Translations under genes and position numbers: made by a program
From: Eopsaltria australis
Lineage: Eukaryota > Chordata > Aves > Passeriformes > Petroicidae
Length of the DNA stretch: 64,000 nucleotides
Reading direction: 5' to 3'
Assembly: GCA_034509425.1 (NCBI GenBank)
Contig: JAVTVJ010000117.1
Span: 310,001-374,000, forward strand
The notes under the pieces: model-generated
The model's input: only the letters and a program-made list of their open reading frames with translations
Database searches by the model: none
Told to the model about the DNA's origin: nothing
Part shown: positions 27,307-40,430 of the stretch, piece after piece
How the letters are laid out: the number at the start of each line of letters is the position of its first letter
Position numbering within the stretch: position 1 is the stretch's first letter

Positions 27307-30300
27307 AAAGCTGGTCCTACTTTGCAAACCCAGATCCAGCTTTCTTTGCCGAAGATTCCTGCCAAAGGGCATGAGGAAATTACTGAGTATCTCCCTTTAT
27401 AACTGTGTTAAAGTATTTGGCTACAAAGAAACCAAGAAGTTACTGTGTGTTTCCCAGACATTCCTTTCCCTTTTCAAGGGAACTACTTTCCAAGTCAGTT
27501 TGGACAGATAGATAGGTAAAGTTTTTGAACTTTGCAAGAAGCAAGTAAAACCTTACCTAGAAACTCTAATGGAAGTATTTATATCAGGTAGGAAAAAGAT
27601 CAATATTTTTTGCTCCTAGTCCTGTTCTCTACTTCCTAGAGCAAAAGCCTCTTTCTTAGCCTACAAAAATGATTCTCATCTGACAAAACCATAATTATTC
27701 ACTTCAAAAATACAAAGAAAGAAAACCTGCCTAATGAATATAAATGGAAAACATACTGGATTGCCAGATCAGTGAATTTGCTAATTTGGTATGTAAATCT
27801 CTCCAGGAAATCTCTTCTACAGAGAAATTAATTCACTGCTTGTTCAGTCTTTGGATAATGATAATCTATTGCTCTGTACAGTTGACTGCACTGCAAGGTA
27901 AAGACAGTTGATAACATCCTGCAAACACTGGAAGACACGGTCTTGCTTTCCCCTTCTGCATGAAGGATCAAGTTTTAAACGCTTGACTTGTTTAGAGAAC
28001 CTCCTTCTCATAAAGCAACATGCTCCTAAAACAGAAGTATGGCTTTTCTAAGACTGTGGTCACTGCAGCTTGACATGTATAATCTCTTAGATGTCAGAAT
28101 AAACTCAGCCACTGAGCTTCTTGGCATCAGCAGGAGCAAACATAGGTCAATGCTCTGCATTTTTAACAACAAAACCTTTGAGCATTTTTAGGGGCCTTCT
28201 TTAATAGTTGTGGTATATGCAGATTCCCAGATCTGACATACTTTTCTCTCTTAAGCAAGTTTTCTGTAAGATGCTCCTATCTGAGTTCAAAACAACAATA
28301 AAATATTCCAGAAAAATATTACTGACATGGGAGTATCAAAGCTAATTTCCCTCTTTCCCTTTTGCCTTACAATATGTCTATTTGTTCATTCTCTGCCACA
28401 TTCTCCTATACACTTGAATGAAAATGATTATTTATTCCAAATCATTTCCTTTTCTATTTTTCTTTTCCTTGTAGCTGACATGCTGTCACATGCACTCTTC
28501 ATCTGGTACATTAGTCAGTTCCTGAGGCAATGAACATCCGCCAGGTTGTATTTGGCAAGGGAAAGAAGTGAGTTCACACAACAGAAGATTCTTGGATCCC
28601 AAGCAGAAACTTCCCTTCACTGTAGTACATCAATAAGGGACAGATTTTAAGATTTGTCAAATCAATACACTTAAGTTCCTAGATCAAACCTTTATCTGAA
28701 GGAGCCAAGCCTTCAAGATGTCTCAAGCACCATCAGAGAGGTTAATCCATGACACACACACAAGATAACGTGGTTTCAATGAACTCACTAACAGCAATCA
28801 TCAAGTTCATCTTTCCAATTTAACTGTATTGACAGAAATAGATTTATATACAGACTTCCTTGGACAAATCCATTTGTTAACAGGCATTTTAAAGATTAAA
28901 TTATTCCAGGCACCATTAATATGACTACATCTGTAGATAGTGTCACTTAATTTATCTAATCTGGTCATTGTGGTGTTTGGTACAAAAGACCAAGACAAAA
29001 TGAGAAAGCAAGAAAAATACAATAAAAGAAAAGAAGTAAGTTTATTTATATTCCATATTCTACCTTCAAATTGCAATTTTTCTATAATAGAACTTTTAAT
29101 TCACATCCTCAAGACGAAAATTTCCCAGATATTAAGAGTTACATCCACATAAGTTCAATAATGACAGAGCTGAATACCTCTAAATTGATAAGGATCCAGA
29201 AGCTAGATTTTGCCTTCGAAAATACTTGAGGGATTCAGTAATTTAGAAATATTTTGATAATGTCTGGAATTGTTCTGAATGGGCAGATTGCATGAAAAGA
29301 ATATCATCTCTCTGTTTCAATTTTTCCTCTCTATGAAGGCAGCAAAACCACCCACATGTTTTTCTAACACCTGAGTGGTTACAGGGCTCTGATTTAATTG
29401 CAGCCTCATATCAAAGGGTTTCAGATTTAAAATTCTCTAATGCCTGGAATGTTTTCTAACCACCGGCTTATAAGTTTTCCAATGGCAGAGCAATACTTCA
29501 GCCCTCAGTGACGGCAATGTTATTCTGCAGAAAATTGGGACAGGTGGTGAGAAGACAGAAATAAAGAAAAATTCTCTCAAAGTGATTAAAATAGTCACTT
29601 GAATAAGAGTTCTGAGGGTTTAAACTTGACACACAGAACTTGTTTTAGTGTGTTCTTTAAAAAAAATAAATAATTTATTTAAATTCTTCATTCATTTTTA
29701 AAGTACCAAATATTGGAACTATCTGTCAATTTGTTAGATTTTAGGTTTTGTTGCTAACATCAGCCAAAGCATACTTTTAGTCAAAAGTAGAATCTGAATA
29801 AAGGAAAGGGAGCAGAATTCATGTGTTCTCTTGAAAACAAAACAAAACAAAACAAAAAGACAGAATTACTTAAGGACATATTGGCTAAAGGACTAATGAA
29901 CATACATACAGCTTTAAAAGCTCTGCAATGAGTGTTGCTTCCTGTTTTACAGAAGCAAGGAGGATGTGGGAGGGAAGCAAGAATGCTATGTCATTTAGAG
30001 AACATTCTGGGAAATGCTGATGTTAAAAAGCTAATCTAAAAATAGAAGGCAGAAGCTCTTAGAAAACAAGACCTGATGTGTTTAGGTGATCTACCTAATA
30101 ATTATTTATACATATCAAGTGGATGTGAAATATAAACTAGAGAAGCTGTTCACACACAGAAATCGGAGCAGTTTTCCTCTGCTTGAAAGCTGAGATTGTT
30201 GGATACTGTCAAGGCATACTCCTTTTTTTCTGTGTCTCATTCAATTTTATTTACAACAGCATAAACAGGAGGGTACTAAAACCCTATTCTTCCTTCTTAG

Positions 30301-31194
30301 ATCTCACAGCACTCTACTCTATAGGCTGCTAGTAAAAACATGCTTCAGGAAAGGAGTAATACTGTTTTGAAAATCTGAAGTGTAGTGAATAAAATGTTGA
30401 TCTCCTTTGTCTGAAAATAGTATTCTAAGTATTTGTTTATTGCACAAAAAGAAACTTGGGTTTTTGGGTTTTTTGGGGTTTTTTTTGGTTTTTTTGGGTT
30501 TTTTTTGTTTTGTTTTTTTTTGCTTGTTGTTTGGTTTTGTTGTTGTTGTTTGATTTTTTTTTTTAAATGTGTATTAAATTAAAATGGAGGTCTTTCCTGC
30601 ATTTTGGATGCATTACAGTCCAGTTAGTTTTGATGCTAAGGATTTGGATAAGACACAAAGGCAGGGATTCTGGCTGATCCCTAAATCTGGGTGTCTGTAA
30701 AGGTATTAGGTGTCTCTAAACCCCCTTTCAGTCAGTGGATATTGTGGCAGTACAGCGCAGGTGGAAAATCCATTCAGGTATTGAGCATGGGCTCAATTCT
30801 GTTATCTTAATGTGCCCTCAGAAATCTGCAGCAGGACCCACCGATCCCACACAGGAAGCTCAGGAGGCACACATCCTTTTGGATCACACTTTGGGGAGCA
30901 TAAGGCATGCCAAATAGCATTAAATATGTTTAGTGTACAAATCATGTTCTATTTGTTTACCTTTGGGTGATCTGAAAAGCTCAATAAGCTCTATTGATTG
31001 TATTAAGTAGTTCAAGAGTGGCTTACAACAGACACAGCCAGGTGGATCAGCCATTCAGCTGCTTAAAGATACACACCCAGAACCTTATAAAATACTCTGT
31101 ATCCAGACTGGCTGCAAGCTGCTCTCGCAGAAGGACATAATTCTTCTGTAGGTGGTCGATATTTTCTTCCAACTCAATTTAAATGTCTTAAGTA
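27307..31194. other. AT-rich unique DNA
   Basis: No gene supported. A short (AAAAC)n run lies near 29837-29857. The G/T tract at 30458-30565 is listed separately. Confidence 0.5.
30458..30565 (+). repeat. T-rich tract with spaced G-runs
   Basis: Runs of GGG/GGGG separated by T5-T8 (about 30458-30502) pass into TTG/TTTTG repeats to about 30565. It is low-complexity sequence, not telomeric TTAGGG. Confidence 0.9.
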
Positions 31195-32147
31195 TCCAAA
31201 GGGACCTTTAGCAACACACGGTCTCTCTCTTATGAAACCTCACCTGGACTACTGCATCCAGGTCTGGGATCCTCAAAACAAGAAAGATCAGGACTTGTTG
31301 GAGTTAGTCCAGAGTAGACCCCAAAGATGCTCAGAGGACTAGAGCACCTCTCCTATGGAGACAGGTGGAGAGAGCTGGGATTGCTCAGCCTGGAGAAGAG
31401 AAGGCTCTGGGAAGATCTCATTGAAGCCTTTCAGTACCTTGGAAGTGTCTTATTTAGGAGCGGTATTTTCCAGTTTAGTACTCTGGCTAAAACCATGAGC
31501 TGTTTCCTCATCCAAATGGAGGCACAAAAGGCAGAGATCACAGGTTGAGAAAAGAACAATTTACTGGAAATGCAATGAGATAAACAAACAACCAGTAACA
31601 TCAACCATATTAATAACAAAAAAGATAAGAAAAAGGAATTATTTACACGGATGGCCTGTGACAACAGTTTCTCCCACCATGTTTTATTGAGTGGAAGGAA
31701 TTTCCTCTCCTAGGAAGTGAGAGTCCTTACACCCCATCCCCTCAATTATGTGAATGTTACAGAATAATCTCTGTATTTCAGCCATACCTGCTCCCAGCTA
31801 CTGCAAAAATTAACCTGGTCTTGATTGGAACTAAGACATACATTAAAGGGGCTTATTAAAAGGAGGGAGAGGGACTTCTCATACAAGCAGAACATGAGGA
31901 CAAGGGGAAATGGCTTTAAACTGACAGAGAGCAGGTTTCAGACTAAATGTTAGGAAGAAATTCTTCACCCAGGGAGTGGTGAAGCACAGGAACAAATTAC
32001 TCTGAGAAGTTGTGGACACCATCCCTGAAAGTGTCCAAAGTCAAGTTGGACGGGGCTCTGAGCTGCCTGATCTGGTGAATGGCGTCCTTGCCCATGATTT
32101 TTAAGGTCCTTTCTCACCCAAAGCATTCTTTGATTCTATGAATCCTA
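31195..32147 (+). mobile_element. CR1 LINE 3' portion, split by an LTR
   Basis: Sense CR1 in two blocks. 31195-31440 has 'aaacctcacctggactactgcatccagg', 'gagtagaccccaaagatgctcagag' and 'ctggagaagagaaggctctgggaagatctcattg...ctttcagtacctt'. 31845-32147 has 'aaaggggcttattaaaaggagggag', 'gttaggaagaaattcttcaccc', 'gttggacggggctctgag' and the 8-mer end 'cattctttgattctatgaat'. The blocks are contiguous in CR1, which shows the middle segment was inserted later. Confidence 0.93.
31441..31838 (-). mobile_element. 398-bp LTR-like insertion inside CR1
   Basis: Read on the minus strand it starts TGTCTTAGTTCC and resembles an avian ERVL-type LTR. It contains a segment equivalent to 'ttccagtaaattgttcttttctcaacc', and on the plus strand 'acaatttactgg...gataaacaaacaaccagtaaca'. 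Flanks read TACCTT (31435-31440) and TACATT (31839-31844), a likely target duplication with one change. The 3' LTR end is not canonical. Confidence 0.75.
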
Positions 32148-35127
32148 CATTTAGGCAATTGAATTGAGAATCTACACTGAAACTGAACCACCTTTTGTTG
32201 CAGCATCTTGAGTGGGCTAAGAACAAAAAAGTCCTAAATTTCTTTTAGAAAAATAATTTTTCTCCAAGAACCTTGAAATGAAAACACAAAGGAAGAAACA
32301 AACAAAGGATGAAATAACTGAACTGTTTGGTAAGGTTTAAAACAACTTTAAATATTGTACATTTTTCAGAAAAGTACAGTTTTAAGTATCGTAATTTTGT
32401 ACTCTGCTATCTAATTCTTTAATTGCAAATTCTCTGAAGCAGTCTGTTATTATGCCTGACTATTACCTAGCATGGTGTTGCTTTCAGATGCAGGCTCTGT
32501 GTTTTGTCATAATAGAAACAGCAAATAACAGTAACAAATGTACAAACTGCTAGAGAACATAGCCCACTGCCTAGTAATTAACTTGTGTGCATGTATATAT
32601 AATCCACAAGGTTTCAATGCCAAGAGTTCATATATTACAGTTTATAAAACATTGTCCCAGTTGTGTTAGCAAGTTCCCAAACCTGTGGCAGTTTCTTTGA
32701 AGAGGTGCCTTTCTGGGTCAGAATTCAAGACATGTCTGCACACATTTCAGTGTCCAGGTTTAGGAGGGAAGACAGCGCCATCTCCTTAAAGCACAAAATT
32801 TTATTGTTTCAGAGACATACTTTGTCACAGTGTTAGCCACGGACTGACCATAAATATTTATGCTTTCAGAAAATGGATCTTTTGTGTCAATAAACAATGG
32901 TGTTTTGTCTTCTTTTTCAATATTTCATGAGTGGTGTGCAAAAGCTAGATTGCACAGTGACAGGTAACACAATCCTCTTCGGCAGCATTGATTTGGAGTT
33001 CAGAACCATGGAAAACTCAAAAACAAATATCACAATCGTATTGTTTTAATGTTTCCATTTCATAATCATTCTCCTGTGTAATCAGGCTTGGAAGAGGTCA
33101 TGCTCTAACTGGTGAGGATGTACTCTGTTTCCAGTGACTAATTCCAGGCAATGAAGAAAGCTCATTTTGGGATTTTGATTATTTCTAACAGCATTCAGGT
33201 AAAACAGAATGGAAGTTCTTTCAGGCTACAAAATGCACATATCTCAAATATATTCCTTTACAGTTACACCTAACCAATATTGTGTTGCTTTTCTCATTCT
33301 ACACTATAGAACTACAATTTCCAGGAAAATACTATGATCACACAGCTAAAGTTAAACCTCTGTGTTTATATACACAGATACCCATGTCTGAAATTCTTCC
33401 CAGGCTCTTTTATGTGTTCAAAGGCACAGTGCCATAACATGCCATTTTTATAATATTGTAAATTATTCAGTAGCCTCCCTCTCCTAAGCTGTCCTTGATG
33501 TTGCAAGGAGTTTTTCAGACTAATGGAGATAGATATTGATAGCACAATAAGGCTTGGATAGCAAAACTCTGAAGTTTACTTTACTGTAAAGTTGTTATTT
33601 TACTGTAATTACACTCTTACATTTGCTGTAAGGTTCATTTAAAATACTGCTTGGGTAAAGATTGCTCAAGGCTGAAAGATAAGTTTGATTGCTACTGAAA
33701 TTGCAGGAAGAGAAGTATATGACTTTAAAATTACTTGTACAAATGGTTCTGTTGTTGGTGGGCCAGAAATCATGGACAACACACAAAAGGGTTCTTTAAT
33801 GAAGGATGAAAGATATCTTTTTGAGCAAGGGATGAACAGAGATCTCTTGATACAACTCAGTCACTTAAAACATTTCCAGTTTCATACTTCTTAGCATGCT
33901 GTAATTTTTGAGTCTTCCTTACAGTGAAAAAAAGCAGTAATACATTATTCCAAGGCCAAATGGAGTTCAGAAATGGTCTGATCTCTACTTTCTGTTCACT
34001 GCACTAAAAGTTATTGTATGTAATGATATTGAAAATAATTTTGGAAGTTTGTCTCAATACACAGAATTGTCAATCAGCTGTTATCTCTAAGTTCCAAGTG
34101 GTTCTTTATATTCTTAATTTTTTAATGTACAATACACACAAGATTAGTCCAACGTTCTTGGTAGTAAGGAAGTGAAGCCACCCTAAAAATGAGTGTCTGG
34201 GCTATTGCTGTCTCCAGGCAGACTTTTATATGGTAGCAAATATAGGGCAGCAGAAAGTTTCTGGTATTACTAGACACATTGAGGAGTAGCTGGCAGAATT
34301 TCCAGTCTCAAGACAAGGAACATGACAGTGATTTGCAAATAAATTGCAGAGACTTGTTGGGGGCAGTCAGAAGGAAAAGTAATCCTATACCAATTTTCAT
34401 CATAACTTCTCAGCTTTAAGCAGCTGCTGCAGCTTGAGGCTAATGCCTTGCAACACAGTTGCTCCATGAGTATGACCTGAAATGTGATGTATAATCCAAA
34501 CCTAGTAGTAGTAGTATATATATAATTAAATTGATTTTAACACAAAACTTGAAGGAAAAGAACTTTAAACTTGGCTGTGATCTCCAATGAATAATACCCA
34601 TTATGTGTTTCATGAAGACTGGTGTCCATATATTTTATGAAATAGAAAAAGAAGAAATGGATTCAATATGAAGCAGTGAAGAGGGAGTATATTGCCTGTA
34701 TATGTATTTGTATATGCACACACAGATACAAACAGCTTAGTTTCACCCTGTATCCCATTGTGTCCATAATTCTGGTGTGTACAATGAAACAAAAACTTTC
34801 AGTTGATGATTTATCACCACTGTATTGGTCATATTATCTTGGCTGGATTGATGTTTGGTTCTTATATTACTTCACTGCCTACCGAGCAAAGATCCAGCTA
34901 GGTCATCTGACATGGTTAACTTTAATACATATTCCTTTGCTCAGAATGAGACGACCTGATTGGATTTAAATCCTGAAGAAAAGAAGAAAATAAGTATATT
35001 ATGAAGGCATGAACAGATGCACTCTGAAATGCTGAAGCTCTGCATTTTACACCATGGTCAGCACAGTGATACCATGGTGCTTGGTTTGCCTGTCAGATCT
35101 GCTTGTCAGGGCATCGCTTTAAGATGG
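32148..35127. other. AT-rich unique DNA
   Basis: No gene or repeat supported. The frame at 33685-33894 has no recognised domain. Confidence 0.5.
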
Positions 35128-35364
35128 AGGGTAAATTTAGATTCGATATTAGGAAAAAATTATTGACTGTGAGGGTGGTGAGGCACTGGCACAGGTTGCC
35201 CAGCAAAGCAGTGGATAGCCCATCCCTGGAAGCGTTCAGGGCCAGGTTGGATGGAGCTTTGAGAAACCTGGTCTAGTGGAAGGCATCCCTGTACAAGGCA
35301 GGGGGGTTGGAACTAGATGACCTTTAAGATCCCTTCCAGACCAGTTCATGATTCTATCATGAAC
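35128..35364 (+). mobile_element. CR1 LINE 3' end
   Basis: Sense CR1: 'attaggaaaaaattattgactgtgagggtggtgaggcactggcacaggttgcccag', 'ggccaggttggatggagctttgag', 'cctggtctagtggaaggcatccctg', 'ttggaactagatgacctttaagatcccttcc', then 'atgattctatcatga'. Relatively well preserved. Confidence 0.95.
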
Positions 35365-36059
35365 CACATGTGAAATTCAGGAAGTTTTCTTTATCTTTTT
35401 TTTTTCAGCTTCTTACACTGTTATTTGCCACACTGACAATTTCTCAGTTGGTATCCAGTACTTTTCTACATCTCTTGAATGTGTTTGTTTAGCTTAACCT
35501 CAGGTCAAACTAGGCAGACCTAGTCACAGCCTAATCATTTGCCTGCAGAAAAAAAGGAAGAGATCAAATCTGAGGCTACAAGCACTGATGATCTTCAGAA
35601 TAGATATTCTTTATAGCCTTCAGATTCTGGGTTGATGCATATGAGACATAAATGAGGTAAAAGCGTTTCCTAAAGTGGGAGATGAATGGGGCTCAATAAC
35701 TCTCACATCCATACCGTGGTGTGTGTGTGAACACAAACCCGCCTCAGAGCTGTACTGCATTTTGCCAACAGCAGCAGTTACTACAGGTGCCTTATAACTT
35801 GTAGATGAGTCCCATTCTTGGAAACTGCTGGAATTGTAGGAATGTTCTTAATTCAATGCTTATCTCATACATTTTATATGTTTGCCAGAGTTGGACTGTT
35901 CTGGCTTCAGCCAATATAGCATGGATTTTGCTTACAGAATCTTAGGAAGCAATGCAGAGTTTGTGCAGATATTAGAAAAAAAGAATAAATCCTCTAACAG
36001 ATAGGAGTATTCTACTGAAGTATCTGTCTTTGGATCATAGAACTTGCAAACCATTGGAT
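35365..36059. other. Unique DNA, nothing recognised
   Basis: No supported feature. Confidence 0.5.
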
Positions 36060-36640
36060 ACTTTTTGTTCTTGACTCCAACCAGCAGTCATGCCCCATGC
36101 GGCCACTTTCACTCTCCCAGCAGTGGCACTGGGGAGAGAATCAGGTGAGTAAAAGCTGGAAAACTCATGGCTGGAGATAAAGACAGTTTAATAGGGAAAG
36201 CAAAAGCCAAGCACACAAGGTAAAGCAAAAAAGGGAAAAATTTCATGCTTTCCATGGGCAGGCAGGTTCAGCCATCTCCAGTAGAATGGGACCCAATCAC
36301 ATGCAACACCTACTTGGGAAGACAAACACCATCACTGCAAATGTCCCCCCCTTCCTCCTTCCTCCCCTCACATTGTATATTGAGCATGATGTCCCATGGT
36401 CTGGAATATCCCTTTGATCAGTTTGGGTCACCTGTCCTGGCTGTGTCTCTTCCCACCCTCCCCTGCACCTACAGTCACCTCCCCAATGTGGCCGTATGAA
36501 AAACAAAAAAGGCCTTGGCTCTGTGTAAGCCCTGCTCAGCAATAACAAAAACATCTCTGTGTTATCAACACAAATCCAAAACATATAGCCCCATACCAGC
36601 TACCATGAAGAAAACTAACTCTAACCCAGATGAAGTCATC
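36060..36640 (-). mobile_element. ERVL-type LTR, nearly full length
   Basis: Complement of a common avian ERVL LTR: 'ggggagagaatcaggtgagtaaaagctggaaaactcatgg', 'gagataaagacagtttaatagggaaagcaaaagcc', 'tccatgggcaggcaggttcagccatctcc', 'ggtctggaatatccctttgatcagtttgggtcacctgtcctggctgtg', 'aacaaaaacatctctgtgttatcaacac', 'aaatccaaaacatagccccataccagctac'. The orientation follows from the LTR 5' end lying on the right. The frames at 36245-36584 lie inside it and are not genes. Confidence 0.88.
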
Positions 36641-38929
36641 ACACACTGTGTGTTCCCAAACTTGGTTTTGGAATCTAAGGCTCAGTAAGCAAATTTGCAG
36701 TTCACATTTTATATTAAAAATAATACAAATAAGTTGTTTTCATTAAACTTTAGATCTTCATGCAAAATTAATCTGGTTGGAAATCAGAGACATCTAAAAG
36801 ATAATTCCGGTCTCTCATTCAGAATTAGGAAGCATCTACAAGATAATTCTGGACAGCAAAAGTTATCTTCTTTTTTCTTTTCTTTTTTTTTCTTTTTTTT
36901 TTCTCTGTCTCAACTTTCTTGAAGGTCATATTTGCATAACAGTTCAGATTGCCCATTCATCCAATAAAGATAGATTTTAGTCAGGTTGGAGATGCATATA
37001 CTGACACCAGAAATTTCTACGCATCTCAGAGAAATATTAGTCAGAGAGATTTATTTCTTCCCTTTTAAAATTGCATTAATATTTATTATGGTGTGTAATG
37101 ACTGAGTTATATGGTTGATTGTTTCCAGGTATTAGTGCAATATGAATATATTAGCAGTCCCTTTCTTACTGTAATAAAGCCCAAAATCAAATGATACAAA
37201 ACAGATTGAAATGGTTCAATATGTATTTACAGCCTCATATAAATGAACAACCAGAAAGTATGGAAAATATAGAGTAGTACATAATGTTTCTTAACCTTGT
37301 TTCAGCAATTGTGAAGGGCACTTCTGCCACAGATTTTAAGTGACTGAGAAAATGCTGAAGGAAAGTTAACATGCAGTTTTTTTCTATACTCATCAAAAGC
37401 TTTATATCAATAGATTAGGAAGCTAATATTGTATCCCTGCCCTGATAACCCTCATTTTGTCAATTTATAATTGAAGTTAAATGATATACAGAGAGGAGAG
37501 AAAAGGAAGCATAGAATTGTATGCCACAGTGGAAAGATGTCTTCTAAAGTGTTTGAGGGTGTGAAATAAACTGATTTCTTATAGGAGGCTTTTCATTGCT
37601 TTTTGTGCTTTAAAACTATTTCAGCTGTTAGATTCTGATTAGAGATGTGAAAAACAATAAGTGATGTCCTATTTGATATCTCCACCCACCAGTGGGACCA
37701 CTTTCATAATGGACCAGTCACAAGGACCATCATGTTTCTATGACACTATTTTTAAGAATGATGAATTCCATATTTTCAAGGGGAAATTTGTGACATTTTT
37801 CACAGGAGGAATATGGCTTAATCTGGCCCTGTAAAATTAGTGTCAAAGTATTCTGCACAATACCTCTTGTGAAAAAAGTTGTTGATTTTTTTTTTTGTTT
37901 GTTTTAAAATTTATTTTGCAATTGCCATTTTGTAACTATTAAAAGTCTTCCTTATATATTCAAAGAAATGTGGAAGAGATCTTCTCTATCTGCCTCTTCT
38001 GGATCAATATTTATTTTAAAATTTTATGTTCTTCTTGTTATTATTATTATCTGCCTCCTGGGTCCTTTTCATAACCTGTTCCAGATATTTCACTCCCTAT
38101 TTTTTGAGAAACTTTTGGGTCAGTTTTAGCTACTGTCCTCTTCTGAGGCCTTTCTAATTCTGAAATACTTAAAGATTACCTTCCTTCAGCCAGCACTCTG
38201 AAAAAAGGAAGGCTGTTCAGCATCTAAATAGCACCATGTTTGCTGGGGACATGAAATTCATCTCAGTGCAAAGCAAATAAATGCTGAATGTACAGGGCTG
38301 AAGGTGATCCCTGCTCTAGGTTTGCAGACCGTCCTGCCCTCTTCCTTCTCCTCCTCCTCCTCCTTCTCTTCTTCCTCATCTCTCCTTTGTCTTTGAAGGA
38401 CTTTCTCACACATTTTCTCCTTATTCCTCACTGTGCCTGTATGGTGCCTTATTCTTATGCTAGTGTATTTTTACAGAGGCTTCTCCAAACTTTAAAGAGA
38501 AATATAATCCCTGCTTTACTTGAGAGACAAATGTACCTGCTAAACACACCTGGGGATTGGTAAAGGAACATTCTCCATAATGACTGAGGGGTTGCAGTGT
38601 TGCTGAAGGAAAAGGCTTTAGGGATTTTGGGTTTTTGGTTTTCATTCTGTGAAAGACTGGGGGGCTGTTTAAACTTAGAACAGTATGTGTAAGTTTGGAG
38701 ATTGGGTTTTCAAAAAACTAGAGTATGTTGGAACAGTGAAAAATTACAAAAATGGATTGTTTAAAACTGGGGAAAACCCCTGCCCCACAAACCAAAAGAA
38801 GATTGAAAGTTTACTTGCTTGTAGTGTAGAGATAACTTCATGGACAGAAAAATGCAAATGGTGAAGACCATGTCACTGTAGTGGAGAAAGTAATAAAAAT
38901 ATTTAAAAAATAGGAGGTGAAGCCAGAAA
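36641..38929. other. AT-rich DNA with C/T runs
   Basis: No gene supported. T/C-rich runs lie at about 36868-36906, and a CTC-rich run at about 38336-38385. Confidence 0.5.
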
Positions 38930-39095
38930 AAGATTCAGTGAGAAGTGAACTTCTTAACAGCAAAGCTGGTTAATTATTGGAATAGGCTGCCAAAGCAAAT
39001 GAGATAATTTCCTTGGCTTTCTGTCTTTAAATGAAAACCAAGATAACTTAATGAAATATTTCCTTCAACCAAGCTCAAGCTACTGGGTCATGTGC
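38930..39095 (+). mobile_element. Old CR1-like LINE 3' fragment
   Basis: 'cagcaaagctggttaattattggaataggctgcc' followed by a decayed 'gtcctttaa...caacc' type segment resembles the 3' region of ancient sauropsid CR1 copies. It is much more diverged than the other CR1 pieces here. Confidence 0.5.
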
Positions 39096-39734
39096 TGAAC
39101 TATAGGCAATTCAAAAGTACATTTTTGCTTTAAAGACTGAATCATGCATCATTTGAAACAAAAAATCCAAAATATATTTTTCATGAAAAACACTTTTCTC
39201 AAAAATGATTGATTTATTCATATGCAAACAATGAAATTAAAACTGGACAAAGAAGTTTCAACTGAGATCTGAATCAGCTCTCTGAGAAAGTCAGTATCTT
39301 TCCCTTCAACATAAACAACAACAGTTAATCTGCTTTGCTCTTCGAGTTTCAAAAGAGCTTTTTAGTTGACACTGTCTATTCTTTGCTTCCCTAACTTCTC
39401 TGATTTTGATTGTTTCTGAGATTCTTTGTCTGACCAACTTACACTCTGGAGCTGTGTTACTATTATGCTAAGGGAATTATTGATACTTTTTAACATTATC
39501 CTTGGGAATTATTGTATCACGACCATCTGTAAGAAAGTGTCTCTTCTGAGGATGGCCTGTGACATGCAGTCCCAGCCTGTGTATATGTACAACAGTTCTC
39601 AGGTTTTAGCAGAAATAGTCTGGTTTTGTCACTGGACTGAGGAACCTGCCTTCTCACAGCCATTAATCTTTCAATGTAGAAAAAGCCGTGTCAACAGGTG
39701 CTGTCATAACACTGTTAAGTGACATAAGAAATGT
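39096..39734. other. Unique DNA, nothing recognised
   Basis: No supported feature. Confidence 0.5.
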
Positions 39735-40430
39735 GATCTCCTGCTCCAGCTGCTCCAGCTCAGGTTTCTGCTGCTCAGCTGCTGGATCCCAGGCCAGTGC
39801 CCAGGATTCAGAGTCTCTGCTCACACTGAGGAATGCAGCTGCTGCTTTCCCAGCTGCCACTTCAACCAGTAGCAAAACAGGGCACTTGTCCCAGAGACAA
39901 AAACACGGAGACACGGATATAGAGGACACTGGCATGGCTGCTCACACATACTGCCACACACAGGACTCACATACAGCATAAACACAAGGAGCCAGAGCCC
40001 CTCCTCTTTACTTGCAGAGAGAAGAGGTCTTTCATGGTGGCACACACACACTCCCACTCTCTGTGTTCACAAACACACAGCTATTTGCGGATCCCTTGAG
40101 CATCACCACAGCCCCTCTGCTGTCCCTGCACCCCTGCTTGGATCCCAGGCCACCTTAACTGCCCTGTGGGTCCCCTGCTTGCCTACTGGTCCAGCCTGGT
40201 GCTCACTGTAAACACACATGCACAGCTGTCTCTCAGACACTGCACACTTGCAGCTCCTCCTGTGAGCACCAGCACACATCTGTCTGTCTGATACCCTGTC
40301 CCAGCTTGAATTTACTGGTGGATACACACACACTTCCCACTCCCACCAGGACTGGGGATGATACAGGCACCCTGCCTCAGCAGCTGGCACCAGGCACATG
40401 GATGCCTTCCCAGAGACTCTTCTACATACT
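39735..40430. other. GC/CA-rich island, unidentified
   Basis: About 700 bp is compositionally unlike the AT-rich flanks. It is rich in CACACA and in CTGCTCCAGCTG-type words. Repeated words occur inside it: 'ggatcccaggcca' near 39783 and 40139, and CA runs followed by 'cccactc' near 40043 and 40326. Open frames on both strands are short and overlap, with no domain. It may be an unrecognised ERV piece or minisatellite-like DNA. Confidence 0.4.

Noticed and set aside
30458..30565. Interstitial telomere-like sequence
   Set aside because: No TTAGGG units; only irregular G-runs in poly-T.
36245..36584. Plus and minus frames of 84-95 codons
   Set aside because: Both lie inside an ERVL-type LTR.
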